NCBI GenBank assembly: GCA_009919175.1 | Contig: RGCL01000030.1 | Span: 1 to 32,519, forward strand | DNA from: Betaproteobacteria bacterium | GTDB lineage: Bacteria > Pseudomonadota > Gammaproteobacteria > Burkholderiales > Burkholderiaceae_C | Reading direction: 5' to 3' | DNA: 32,519 nt | Part shown: piece after piece, positions 22,212 through 30,418 of the stretch | Numbering within the stretch: the first letter of the stretch is position 1 | Layout: each line of letters begins with the position of its first letter | The notes under the pieces: model-generated | What the model was told of the DNA's origin: nothing | What the model saw: only the letters and a program-made list of their open reading frames with translations | The model's database searches: none | Made by a program: the position numbers and the translations under genes

Positions 22212-24822
22212 GCGCGTCCTGCAAGCGCTTTTCACCGGCCTCGCTGTGCGCCGAGGCCAGCACCTTGGCCACCTCATCGGGCCAGGTCTGCTCGGGCGTG
22301 GCGGCATGGCGCTGGGTGAGCAACTGCAACTGGTAGGCGCGCCGCTGGGCCTGGTCGCTCGCTGGCGTGGGCAAGCCCGCTGCAATGTCCAAACGAATCC
22401 AGGGGGTGGCATCCACGGCTTTGGCTGGCGACGCCACTGCGGTCTTCCAGGCTTGCCATTTGGCCGATTCCAGGCCTTTGCCCAACTCCTTGGCCGAGGG
22501 CAATTGCTCGGCATCTCGGGCTTGCCAGCTGTGCATCAACTGACGCAGATGCTCGCCATGGGCTTGGGCACTGAGCATGCGCATGGCCTTGTCGGCTTTT
22601 TCCAGTGCCTGGCGCTGTGCTCCAAACACGGCATCGGACAAGCGAGGACCTCGCGCTTCACCGTCGCGGCCAAAGGCGCGGCCTGGCCCCTGGGGTCGAT
22701 CACGGCGATGGCCTTCGGTGGCCGCCCGTTCGGTCTTGTGGCGATCATCACCGCGCACGGCCACCACCCGCTTGGGGGCGGGCGCTGGGGCAGGCTTGAC
22801 CACGGGGGCTTCGGCCGCTGGCGCGGCCTCTGACATTTCGGCGGCTTGGGTCGCTGCAGGCGCTGCTTCTCCCTCCGTCACATCGGCCACATCACCCGCT
22901 TCTGCCGGAGCTTGCATCGCTGGTGCGGGTGCCGCAGTGGGGGCGGCCTGGGCAGCGGGCGGGCGCAAGGCGGCCTGCAAGGCATCGCGGGCAGCCTGGA
23001 TGCGCGAGGCATCGCGCTCGGCAATCGCTTGCTCCAAGGCTTGCGTGGCCGCCATGACCGCTTGTTCGTGCGGGCTCAGGGGCGCGCGTGAGCCAGCGGC
23101 TGGACGGGCGGCATGGCGCGCGGGTTTGGGGTTGCGGGCAAAGGCCTCGTCAATGGGCTGGCGAAAGGCCTCCCAGAGTTTTTGGCTCAGTCGGCGATCG
23201 ATGGCGATGTGCTGCGACACCTGCTGCCAGCGTGATTGCAAGTCCTTGATGGCATCGATGGGCAGCGGGGTCTGTTCGCTCAAGGCCTTGGCTTCGTCGA
23301 TCAAGCGCTTGCGCTCGGCGATGTTGTCGCGCGTGACCGCATGCAAGGGGGCCTCGGCAGCTTTGAGGGCGGCTTTCCAGCGCGGCAGGATTTGGCTGAA
23401 CGCCTTTTCATTGAGGTGGCCGCAATGCCGCCACTGCTCGACAAACTGGTTCAGATCGCGCTGCACCTGCTTCCAGTCGGGCGCGTCGCCCAGCTTGGCC
23501 GTCCAGTCCTGCACGCTTTGGATCAGGCTTTCGCGTTGCGCCAAGTGCGACTGGTTTTGTTCCTTGATCTCACCCAACCAGGATTTCACAAAGGGATAGG
23601 CGCGGTTGCAGGCCTGATCAAATTTACGCCACAAGCCATGATGAACAGGAGCCTGGTGATCCAGCGCCTTCCAGGCTTCACGCAGGGCTCGCAGCTGCTG
23701 CTGGATCTGGCGCAGTGGCAGGGCGGCCTCCCAGTGGCCGTCGCTGGTGCCCGGAGTGGCTTCGGAGCCTGCTTCGGCTGGCGTCTGGGCGGGAGCCTCA
23801 GGAGGCTCGGCAGGAGGCTCGGCAGGGGTCTCTTCAGGGGCTGAAGCCTGAGGGGCAGGCTCGGCATCGGGTTTGGATTCGGTGGGCTTGGCCACCCAGC
23901 GCGTGAGCGCCTGAGCTTGCTGCAGCAACTCCAGGCGCTGGGCATGGACGGCTTGCCGTTGAGCGATTTCCTCTGGGGTGGGCTCGGGTTTGGCCGCCGC
24001 CGGGCTGGTGGGGGTGGGCGCCGCTTGGGGTGTGGGCTGTGCTGCGGCAGCCGCGGGGTTTCTCAGGCGCTCGATGGATTCAGCCCATGCCGGCACTGCG
24101 GGCAAAGGGGCTTGCGGATCTTGCTCGGCGGTGTGGGCAATGTGCCCTGCTTCGTCAAAGGCCTGCCAGGCGGCCCAGAGCAATTGCCGGGATTGCTCCA
24201 CCTGCGGCGGAAAGCGCAAATCCACATGCGGCCAGTCGGCGTGATGGACCAACTGGTCCAGCGCCTTGACGGCTTGCGCCACGTCTTCTTTCACCGCAGC
24301 CAGGCCAGCCTGCGCATGCACCCATTCGCGTGCGCTCAGGTTGTCCATGCGCTGCATGAGCAGGTGCACACCTTCGCGCTGCACCATGCATTGCTGTTGC
24401 AAGTCCTCCACCGACTTGATGCGCTCAGAGAGTTGGGCCTTGAGCGTGGCCAAGGGCTCCTTGGACAAGGGGGCACCGGCTTTGGCCGCATCGCGGATCC
24501 AGGCCAGGGCATCGCCCATCACAAAGGGATGCTGGGCCAACACCTGCTGGGCTTTGTCAGACCACTCGCTGGCCAACTCTTCCTGATGGTGTTCACGCTT
24601 GAGGGCATCCATGGCCTCTTTGAGCACCTTGGCTGCCCCCTTGTCGCGCCCGCTCATCTCGCGGTGCACTTTGACCAGATCGCCCAGCGCAGGCTGGGTT
24701 TGCAGCCAGGCCTTGAGCAAAGCGGTGCGTTCCTGGGATTGGGTGGCCGAGAACGCACCCGAGGTCAGTGCATTGAGGTCTTGGAGGGAAGCGGGGGCGT
24801 GTTGGGGGTCTTCAGCAGTCAT
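22186..24822 (-). CDS. Large DUF349 helical-repeat protein
   Basis: This 878-residue cytoplasmic protein is mostly alpha-helical and contains DUF349-type repeats, for example NIAERKRLIDEAKALSEQ followed by IKDLQSRWQQVSQHI and LWEAFRQPIDEAF. Low-complexity Ala/Pro/Glu-rich linkers interrupt the helical parts at about residues 250-350 and again near residues 620-720, followed by a basic stretch (HKTERAATEGHRRDRPQG). Function is not established for this family. ATG 24822 was chosen because the more upstream frame (to 24909) lies in the divergent promoter region. It converges with lpxH with a 26-base overlap of coding 3' ends and diverges from the SLT-fold gene. Confidence 0.88.
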   Translation of the reverse strand: MTAEDPQHAPASLQDLNALTSGAFSATQSQERTALLKAWLQTQPALGDLVKVHREMSGRDKGAAKVLKEAMDALKREHHQEELASEWSDKAQQVLAQHPFVMGDALAWIRDAAKAGAPLSKEPLATLKAQLSERIKSVEDLQQQCMVQREGVHLLMQRMDNLSAREWVHAQAGLAAVKEDVAQAVKALDQLVHHADWPHVDLRFPPQVEQSRQLLWAAWQAFDEAGHIAHTAEQDPQAPLPAVPAWAESIERLRNPAAAAAQPTPQAAPTPTSPAAAKPEPTPEEIAQRQAVHAQRLELLQQAQALTRWVAKPTESKPDAEPAPQASAPEETPAEPPAEPPEAPAQTPAEAGSEATPGTSDGHWEAALPLRQIQQQLRALREAWKALDHQAPVHHGLWRKFDQACNRAYPFVKSWLGEIKEQNQSHLAQRESLIQSVQDWTAKLGDAPDWKQVQRDLNQFVEQWRHCGHLNEKAFSQILPRWKAALKAAEAPLHAVTRDNIAERKRLIDEAKALSEQTPLPIDAIKDLQSRWQQVSQHIAIDRRLSQKLWEAFRQPIDEAFARNPKPARHAARPAAGSRAPLSPHEQAVMAATQALEQAIAERDASRIQAARDALQAALRPPAAQAAPTAAPAPAMQAPAEAGDVADVTEGEAAPAATQAAEMSEAAPAAEAPVVKPAPAPAPKRVVAVRGDDRHKTERAATEGHRRDRPQGPGRAFGRDGEARGPRLSDAVFGAQRQALEKADKAMRMLSAQAHGEHLRQLMHSWQARDAEQLPSAKELGKGLESAKWQAWKTAVASPAKAVDATPWIRLDIAAGLPTPASDQAQRRAYQLQLLTQRHAATPEQTWPDEVAKVLASAHSEAGEKRLQDALKVLLARR

Positions 24823-24939
24823 GGTCAGGGGTCCGTTACAGGCGGAATTATGGGTGCAAGCCGCGGGCTGTGACAGAGTCCGTCGCGTCAGAGGCCAGCA
24901 GCAGTCCACCTAAAATGCGTTTTTCGATTGGATCACCCC

Positions 24940-25797
24940 ATGAAATGGATGACATCACTGGCCCGCCACCTGAGGGTTGTGGGCTCTGACCTCACCAGCG
25001 GCTTCATGATGTCCACGCACAACAGCCTGGCCATGATTGGCATGCTGTTTTTTGTCACCTTCCTCACCTTCAGCATCCAGCCGCAATGGCGACAAGCCAG
25101 TCAGGCGCAGTTGCTCAATTGGTTGCAGTTTGAGGCCTATGTGCCCTTTCACCTTTTAGGGGATTCGCCCGTGCTCGAGCGCGTGACTGCGGCCAACCCG
25201 CGCGACTTGCCCAGCCAGCAAGCCCGCCTGGTGCAATGGCTGGCTCGCAAATACCGTGTCGCGCCTGAGCCCTTGAGCGCCATCGTCTCCGATGTGTTTG
25301 ATGTCGCTCCCAAAAACCAGGTGGATCCCTGGCTGGTGATCGCAGTGATTGCCGTGGATTCCAACTTCAACCCCTTCTTCCAAGGCCCCAGCGGCAAGTT
25401 GGGCCTGATGCAATACCAGCCCGAACAGGCCAGCTCGCGCACCTCGGCTTATGGCGGTGCCATGGCCAGTTTTGACCCCCTGTCCAATGTCCGCATGGGT
25501 TTGGCGGTGCTCAAGGACAGTTTGCTCATGGCTGGCACGGTGCGCGAAGGGCTCAAGCTCTATTCGGGCGAATATGCGCCCGGCGAGGACGAGCTGTACG
25601 TCAATAAAGTCCTCGCGGAATACCAGCGCTTGGTGCAAGCCAGCACATTGGCCAAGCAAGTGCCCGAGCCCGTCACGCCCTATCTGCAAGAAAGCGTGGC
25701 GCAAGGGGTGGAGAGCTGGGGCGAGCAGACCTGGCGTGCGCTGATGGAATGGCTGCACCTCATCCAGACGGCCACACCGCCCGAATCAGGCTCCTGA
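24940..25797 (+). CDS. SLT (lytic transglycosylase)-fold membrane-anchored protein with Asp at the catalytic Glu position
   Basis: This 285-residue protein has one N-terminal transmembrane helix (MIGMLFFVTFLTFSI, residues about 32-46) that probably anchors it with the rest in the periplasm. Residues about 128-235 match the lytic transglycosylase SLT domain: DPWLVIAVIAVDSNFNP, GKLGLMQYQPEQ and the later LYSGEY/YVNKVLAEYQR. In active enzymes the first motif contains the catalytic glutamate (xxESxFNP); here that residue is aspartate (about residue 140, codon GAT). The enzyme may be weak or inactive, serving as a peptidoglycan-binding protein (inference). A TAAAAT -10-like box lies at 24911-24916. 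ATG 24940 is preferred over TTG 24928. Confidence 0.82.
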   Translation: MKWMTSLARHLRVVGSDLTSGFMMSTHNSLAMIGMLFFVTFLTFSIQPQWRQASQAQLLNWLQFEAYVPFHLLGDSPVLERVTAANPRDLPSQQARLVQWLARKYRVAPEPLSAIVSDVFDVAPKNQVDPWLVIAVIAVDSNFNPFFQGPSGKLGLMQYQPEQASSRTSAYGGAMASFDPLSNVRMGLAVLKDSLLMAGTVREGLKLYSGEYAPGEDELYVNKVLAEYQRLVQASTLAKQVPEPVTPYLQESVAQGVESWGEQTWRALMEWLHLIQTATPPESGS

Positions 25798-25844
25798 GGC
25801 CTCGCCCGCACCCCGGCGGCTTGGGGTGGCGCTGATACACTGGC

Positions 25845-25975
25845 ACCCGCGTGCAACTGGCGATAGGGCCTCGCGGCCTGACGTGGAATGCAAGCCCACG
25901 GGCTTGGTCAACCACTGGGGAGCACGCCGCCCCTTGCGGGTGTTGAGCCGTTCGCCTGGGCAGCCCTGCCATTGC
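25845..25975 (+). promoter_or_regulatory. ZTP riboswitch (pfl motif) upstream of glyA
   Basis: The 207-base leader before glyA holds the conserved blocks of the ZTP/ZMP-sensing riboswitch. Helix P1 pairs GCGTGC (25849-25854) with GCACGC (25922-25927). Directly after the 5' strand comes the conserved ACTGGCGA, and before the 3' strand ACCACTGGGGA, matching the family's ACTGGCG and CCACCGGGGAGC blocks. The 3' signature CCGTTCGCCTGGGC is at 25948-25961. An extra GC-rich hairpin (GGCC/GGCC around 25867-25878) sits in the P2 region. The RNA switches one-carbon genes on when ZMP/ZTP signals folate shortage; with no clear terminator, control of translation is likely. Confidence 0.87.
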
Positions 25976-26004
25976 GCTGGGTTCACCTTGAACAGGACTG
26001 CCAC

Positions 26005-27249
26005 ATGTATTCACGTCAAACCCTGGTTGCACAAACCGATCCCGAGCTGTGGGCCGCCATCGAGGCCGAAAACCGCCGTCAGGAAGATCACATCGAGCTG
26101 ATTGCCAGCGAGAACTACGCCTCCCCTGCCGTCATGGCGGCACAAGGCTCGCAGCTCACCAACAAATACGCCGAAGGCTACCCTGGCAAACGCTATTACG
26201 GCGGTTGCGAACATGTGGATGTGGCCGAGTTGCTCGCCATCGCCCGCGTCAAAGAACTCTTTGGCGCCGATGCCGCCAACGTGCAGCCGCATTGCGGCGC
26301 GTCGGCCAATCAGGCGGTGTTTTTGGCCTTCCTCAAGCCGGGTGACACCATCATGGGCATGTCGCTGGCCGAAGGGGGTCACCTCACCCACGGCATGCCC
26401 CTGAACCTGAGCGGCAAGTGGTTCAACGTGGTCTCCTACGGCCTCAATGCCCAGGAAGCCATTGATTACGACGCCATGGAGCGGCTGGCTCACCAGAGCA
26501 AGCCCAAGCTCATCATTGCTGGCGCCTCGGCCTATTCGTTGCACATCGACTTTGCGCGCTTTGCCAAAGTGGCCAAAGACGTGGGTGCCATCTTCATGGT
26601 TGACATGGCGCACTATGCCGGCCTGGTGGCCGCTGGGGTCTATCCCAACCCGGTTCCCCATGCCGACGTGGTGACCTCCACCACCCACAAAAGCCTGCGC
26701 GGTCCACGAGGCGGCATCATCCTCATGAAGAGCGAGCACGAAAAAGCCATCAACAGCGCCGTCTTCCCTGGCTTGCAGGGTGGTCCGCTCATGCATGTGA
26801 TCGCCGCCAAGGCCGTGGCCTTCAAGGAAGCCCTCACGCCCACCTTCAAGGCCTATCAGCAGCAAGTCATCCTCAATGCGCAAGTGATGGCGCAAACCCT
26901 CACCGAGCGGGGCTTGCGCATCGTCAGCGGCAGCACACAAAGCCACGTGATGCTGGTGGACTTGCGCGCCAAGGGCATCACCGGCAAGGAAGCCGAGAGC
27001 GTGCTGGGCCAAGCCCACATGACCATCAACAAGAACGCCATCCCCAACGACCCTGAAAAACCCATGGTCACCAGCGGCATTCGCGTGGGCACCCCCGCCA
27101 TGACCACGCGTGGCTTCAAGGAGGCTGAAGCCCGCCTCACGGCCAACCTGCTGGCCGATGTGCTGGAAAAGCCCCGCGACGAAGCCCACATCGCTGCGGT
27201 GCGCGCCCGCGTGAGCGAACTCACCGCACGCTTTCCTGTGTATGGTTAA
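26005..27249 (+). CDS. glyA: Serine hydroxymethyltransferase
   Basis: This 414-residue PLP enzyme converts serine and tetrahydrofolate to glycine and 5,10-methylene-THF, the main entry to one-carbon metabolism. Motifs are [40 protein letters not shown], the PLP-lysine stretch [13 protein letters not shown] and [19 protein letters not shown] 26005 has AGGA seven bases upstream; the open frame back to 25888 runs through the riboswitch and is not coding. Control by the ZTP riboswitch fits its role in supplying folate one-carbon units for purine synthesis. nrdR follows three bases after the stop. Confidence 0.98.
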   Translation: MYSRQTLVAQTDPELWAAIEAENRRQEDHIELIASENYASPAVMAAQGSQLTNKYAEGYPGKRYYGGCEHVDVAELLAIARVKELFGADAANVQPHCGASANQAVFLAFLKPGDTIMGMSLAEGGHLTHGMPLNLSGKWFNVVSYGLNAQEAIDYDAMERLAHQSKPKLIIAGASAYSLHIDFARFAKVAKDVGAIFMVDMAHYAGLVAAGVYPNPVPHADVVTSTTHKSLRGPRGGIILMKSEHEKAINSAVFPGLQGGPLMHVIAAKAVAFKEALTPTFKAYQQQVILNAQVMAQTLTERGLRIVSGSTQSHVMLVDLRAKGITGKEAESVLGQAHMTINKNAIPNDPEKPMVTSGIRVGTPAMTTRGFKEAEARLTANLLADVLEKPRDEAHIAAVRARVSELTARFPVYG

Positions 27250-27252
27250 GGC

Positions 27253-27702
27253 ATGAAGTGTCCCTTTTGCGCTCACCCCGAGACCCAGGTGGTCGAAACG
27301 CGGGTGGGCGAAGAGGGCGACGTGATTCGCCGCCGCCGCCGATGCGTGGAATGCGACAAACGCTTCACCACCTACGAACGCAGCGATGTCACCTATCCGG
27401 CCATTGTCAAAAAAGACGGGCGTCGCATTGAGTTCGACGCCACCAAGCTGCGCTCATCCATGCAACTGGCCTTGCGCAAGCGCCCGGTGAGCACCGAACA
27501 GGTTGATGCCGCGCAAGAACGCATCCAGGAAAAACTGCTGTCCTACGGGCAGCGTGAAATCCCCTCAGCCCGGCTGGGCGAGTTGGTGATGCGGGAGCTG
27601 AAAAAACTCGACAAGGTGGCCTACATCCGCTTTGCCAGCGTCTACCGCAGCTTTGAAGACATCGACGAATTCAAAACCCTGGTCGAAGAGTTCCGCCGCT
27701 GA
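27253..27702 (+). CDS. nrdR: Transcriptional repressor NrdR
   Basis: This 149-residue repressor of ribonucleotide reductase genes has the N-terminal zinc ribbon (MKCPFC ... [17 protein letters not shown]) and the ATP-cone domain ([20 protein letters not shown]), which senses ATP/dATP. The end, [15 protein letters not shown], is also typical. It starts three bases after glyA and is almost certainly co-transcribed with it, linking thymidylate/one-carbon supply and dNTP control. No NrdR box pair was noticed in this window. Confidence 0.97.
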   Translation: MKCPFCAHPETQVVETRVGEEGDVIRRRRRCVECDKRFTTYERSDVTYPAIVKKDGRRIEFDATKLRSSMQLALRKRPVSTEQVDAAQERIQEKLLSYGQREIPSARLGELVMRELKKLDKVAYIRFASVYRSFEDIDEFKTLVEEFRR

Positions 27703-27784
27703 CCCACAGCTTGTGATCCAGCCCCTGCATTCTGGGGTGCATGCATCACACCACACCACCCCGGTTTAAGCCCAACATGGGCAC

Positions 27785-28294
27785 ATGTCGCTTTCAGATG
27801 TCCTCATGGGCTTGGCCCTGCTGGGGCTGCTGGGGAGCATGGCCTTGCCCACTTGGCAAAACGCCCTGACCCAGACCCAGCTCAAGGCTCGCGCCCAACT
27901 CCTCATGGCCGATGCCCAATGGGCACAGTGGCAAGCCTTGCGCCTGGCCGAACCCATCGATCTGCGCCCCCTGGCCTGCGCGGCAACGGCCAGCACCGCA
28001 CCCGCCCCACCGGGTCCAGACTGGTCCTGTGGTTGGCAAGTGCTTCGCCCGGCCTCGACCCAACTGCCCACCGACATCCTTCTGCGCCAGCGCGACCTCT
28101 CGCCCACCCTGCGCATGCAAGCCTCGCTGGCTCAAGCCGCCTGGCGCTTTGACGCGCAAGGCCGCTGGCGCATGGGCGCCATGCGCGTGGTGTGGTCGCC
28201 CGCCTTGTCCCAGGGCAAGCTCACGTCCCTCACCGTCTGCGTGTCCAACACGGGTCGTTGGCGCTGGCAATCCGGCTCGGGGTGCAGCACATGA
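27785..28294 (+). CDS. FimT/GspH-like minor pilin with leader peptide out of frame
   Basis: This 169-residue protein starts directly with a mature pilin N-terminus, MSLSDVLMGLALLGLLGSMA, and ends with a Cys-containing C-terminal part like FimT/FimU or GspH pseudopilins. A prepilin leader with Gly before the cleavage site is missing in this frame, and an in-frame TAA lies at 27767-27769. In another frame an ATG at 27741 encodes a plausible leader, MHHTTPPRFKPNMG; deleting one of the two CA dinucleotides at 27782-27785 would join it as MG|MSLSD. The gene may thus be frameshifted, or the base call wrong. Position 5 of the helix is Asp instead of the usual Glu. It begins the minor-pilin cluster after nrdR and overlaps the next gene by ATGA. 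Confidence 0.7.
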   Translation: MSLSDVLMGLALLGLLGSMALPTWQNALTQTQLKARAQLLMADAQWAQWQALRLAEPIDLRPLACAATASTAPAPPGPDWSCGWQVLRPASTQLPTDILLRQRDLSPTLRMQASLAQAAWRFDAQGRWRMGAMRVVWSPALSQGKLTSLTVCVSNTGRWRWQSGSGCST

Positions 28295-28626
28295 TCAAAG
28301 CCTGCACATCCACGCACCCCCGCATGCGCACGGCCAGTGCGCAAAGCGGCAGCATCCTCTCAGACTGGCAAGGCCAAGGGCCAGCCTCTGCCAACCCCTG
28401 CACCACGCAAGCCTGCAATCTGGCCGAATGGCACCCGTCACTAGCCCTGTGGATCCGACAGGCCGTGAGCCAGACCCTGCCGCAAGCTCAGCTCGAATGG
28501 TCCACCGGCGCCCCCCTGTCCTGGCAAGCGGGGGTGAGCCCGCTGGAATTGCCCCTGGGCGCCTGGCAGCTGCGCTGGGGCAGTGGCGACACCATGACCA
28601 GCCTGCGCCTCGTGGGGTCACCATGA
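28291..28626 (+). CDS. PilV-like minor pilin fragment without the hydrophobic helix
   Basis: This 111-residue frame overlaps the stop codons on both sides (ATGA at 28291 and again at 28623), so it is a genuine operon member by position. Its middle, NPCTTQACNLAEWHPSLALW, resembles the Cys-containing C-terminal part of PilV. The N-terminus ends a basic stretch with AQSGSILSDW, which looks like a cleavage glycine plus the first five pilin residues, but no hydrophobic helix follows; the family's next 60 or so residues are absent. It may be an internally deleted PilV. It could also be an unrelated small protein; assignment rests on order and the cysteine motif. Confidence 0.5.
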   Translation: MIKACTSTHPRMRTASAQSGSILSDWQGQGPASANPCTTQACNLAEWHPSLALWIRQAVSQTLPQAQLEWSTGAPLSWQAGVSPLELPLGAWQLRWGSGDTMTSLRLVGSP

Positions 28627-29357
28627 AAACCCCTGCCTGCTTGACCGCGTGCAGTGCGGCTTGGGGCCTGCTCGATGCCAGCCTGGGTTTAGCCCTGGCC
28701 GCCTGGCTCTTCACCGGGGGCTTGCTGGCCTTGTGGCAAACCCAGCAAGCCAGTGAACGGCTGCGCAGCGTGCAGGCCTGGTCTGACACCGAGGTCATCG
28801 CCAGGCACAGTGTGGGCCAACGCCTGCAACGCGCGGGCGCACCCGAGGCGCTGAGGCTCTCGACGGGTGGGTGGACCTTGCGCGCGCCCTGGCCTGCGCT
28901 GTCGACACCCGATGCCCGACAAGGCCCCTGGCAATTTGCCCATGCCACCCTCAACACGCCCCTCAATTGCCAAGGCGGCGCGGCGCAAGAGGCCCAGCAC
29001 ATCGATGCCTATGCTTGGTCCAGTCCCGATCGCTTGCTCTGCCATAACCCTCTGCATGCGGGCAATCTCCGTCAAACCCTGTGGGGCGGCATCCGGGGCT
29101 GGACCATCCAGGTGGCGGTTCGCGTGAGCGAGGCCCCCCAGACCTGGCAATGGCAAACCCTTTCACCCGCCCACACTGGCGAGGCAATCGCAGCCTTGCG
29201 CGTGTGCTGGCGTACTTCGCCCGAATCCACCACGGCTTGGGCAGGCCTTGAGGGCGGCACCACCGCGCTGGCGTGCGCCCTGCCCAGCAGCCCTGGTCCT
29301 GTGCGTGACCGCTGGCAACTGATTGCGCGCTGGCATGGCCAGCGTCCTGTGCTGTGA
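28623..29357 (+). CDS. PilW-like minor pilin
   Basis: This 244-residue protein has a short N-terminal leader-like segment and a hydrophobic helix (GLLDASLGLALAAWLFTGGL) followed by WQTQQASERLRSVQAWSDTEV and a region with RHSVGQRLQRAG, as in PilW minor pilins. The leader lacks a typical RG before the helix; counting the helix Asp as position 5 puts Ala at -1. Several cysteines (NCQG, LLCHN, RVCWR, LACAL) could form disulfides. It overlaps the preceding gene by ATGA, and its TGA (29355-29357) overlaps a GTG at 29354 that opens the possible leader of the next gene. Confidence 0.65.
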   Translation: MKTPACLTACSAAWGLLDASLGLALAAWLFTGGLLALWQTQQASERLRSVQAWSDTEVIARHSVGQRLQRAGAPEALRLSTGGWTLRAPWPALSTPDARQGPWQFAHATLNTPLNCQGGAAQEAQHIDAYAWSSPDRLLCHNPLHAGNLRQTLWGGIRGWTIQVAVRVSEAPQTWQWQTLSPAHTGEAIAALRVCWRTSPESTTAWAGLEGGTTALACALPSSPGPVRDRWQLIARWHGQRPVL

Positions 29358-29372
29358 TCCAGGCCCAACGCC

Positions 29373-29960
29373 ATGGTGCTGCCGCAGTCCCTGATGATCG
29401 CCAGCTTGCTGGGCATGCTGGTCCTCGCTTTGCAGCACACGGTGACGCAACAAACGGCATCTGTGCAAGCCCGGCTGGATGGCTTGCGCCAGCGCGAATG
29501 GGCTTGGGTGGGCTTGCAAGCGGCCTTGCGGGACATCCATGCGCCCCGCACCGATGCCCGTCATCCCGCCCAGGTGAGCCCTGCTCCAACACCCCTGCCG
29601 GTTCAAGCCTTGTTCATCCCCGGCGACTTGAGTCAGTGGCAAACGGCCTGGTCCACCGCCATGCCCAACCAGTGTCACCAGGGGCTGTGCACCGAATTGA
29701 CCCAGGCACAAGACCCGCAGAGCTGGACACGCCGCCTCGATGGGGTGAGCCTGCCGCCCACCACCGAATCGCCCTGGCCGCTGATGTACTGGATCGAGCC
29801 CCTGCGGCTGGAGTCCACCCCCGCCGGGTCCAGGCTGGTCTTTCGCATCACCGTGACATCTGGTCCACAGGTCTGGCAGGGCTGGTGGTTGCCACAAGTG
29901 GCATCAGCCCCCACGGTTCAAGGCGAATGGTTGTCGCTGCTGCGTTTGGAGTCGCCATGA
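29373..29960 (+). CDS. PilX-like minor pilin with leader peptide out of frame
   Basis: This 195-residue protein starts at the expected mature PilX N-terminus, MVLPQSLMIASLLGMLVLAL, with no leader in frame; the same frame is closed by the pilW stop at 29355-29357. A GTG at 29354, overlapping that stop as GTGA, encodes MIQAQRHG in another frame. Adding two bases (GG) before the ATG would give an MIQAQRG leader joined to MVLP, the classical PilX junction. The gene may be frameshifted at the cleavage site. The remainder has two cysteines in NQCHQGLCTEL and a Trp-rich C-terminus. It overlaps the next pilin gene by ATGA. Confidence 0.65.
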   Translation: MVLPQSLMIASLLGMLVLALQHTVTQQTASVQARLDGLRQREWAWVGLQAALRDIHAPRTDARHPAQVSPAPTPLPVQALFIPGDLSQWQTAWSTAMPNQCHQGLCTELTQAQDPQSWTRRLDGVSLPPTTESPWPLMYWIEPLRLESTPAGSRLVFRITVTSGPQVWQGWWLPQVASAPTVQGEWLSLLRLESP

Positions 29961-30409
29961 GGACCCTCACCCAGGCGCGGCCAGCCTTGCGCCCGCAACC
30001 GGCCGGCTGGAGCCTCACCGAGACCCTGGTGGCTTTGGCCTTGTCGGGGGTGCTCATGAGCTGGGCGTGGCCGCGCTGGGCACAGGCCAGGCAAATGCAG
30101 TTTCGCCAGCAAGCGCAGATGCAGTTGCATCAGATTGCCCAGGAACTGAACTGGAGCAGCCTGCTCACCACCAAGCGCCCCAGCACGCTCACGCCCACCC
30201 AGGCGCAAGTGACTGGCCTGCCCTATCGTTTCGACATCGATACCCGCAGCGCCTCGACGGCCGACCCTCAGGCCTATGTGCTGTGGGCCAAACCCGTGGG
30301 CGACCAGACCCTGGACCCTTGCGGCGCCCTGTGGCTGGACAGTGCAGGGCGAAAAGGCAATGCCAGCACCCAGCGCACAGGCGCTGCATGCTGGGGGCGA
30401 GCGCCATAA
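29957..30409 (+). CDS. PilE-like type IV pilin with canonical prepilin leader
   Basis: This 150-residue protein carries a basic leader ending in Gly (MRTLTQARPALRPQPAG) followed by WSLTETLVALALSGVLMSWA, with Glu at position 5: an intact class III signal for the prepilin peptidase. The C-terminal part is short with two cysteines (DPCGAL and AACWG) likely to form the D-region disulfide. In many related bacteria a large pilY1 gene separates pilX and pilE; here the two overlap by four bases. ribD follows nine bases after the stop. It is the only gene in the cluster with a conventional leader. Confidence 0.8.
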   Translation: MRTLTQARPALRPQPAGWSLTETLVALALSGVLMSWAWPRWAQARQMQFRQQAQMQLHQIAQELNWSSLLTTKRPSTLTPTQAQVTGLPYRFDIDTRSASTADPQAYVLWAKPVGDQTLDPCGALWLDSAGRKGNASTQRTGAACWGRAP

Positions 30410-30418
30410 TCTCCCACC

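Noticed and set aside
23750-24080. Repetitive Ala/Pro/Glu coding stretch resembling a tandem repeat
   Set aside because: It is a low-complexity linker inside the DUF349 protein, without a regular DNA repeat unit.
26011-27276. 421-residue minus-strand open frame opposite glyA
   Set aside because: It is a shadow of glyA with His/Gly-rich, non-protein-like composition.
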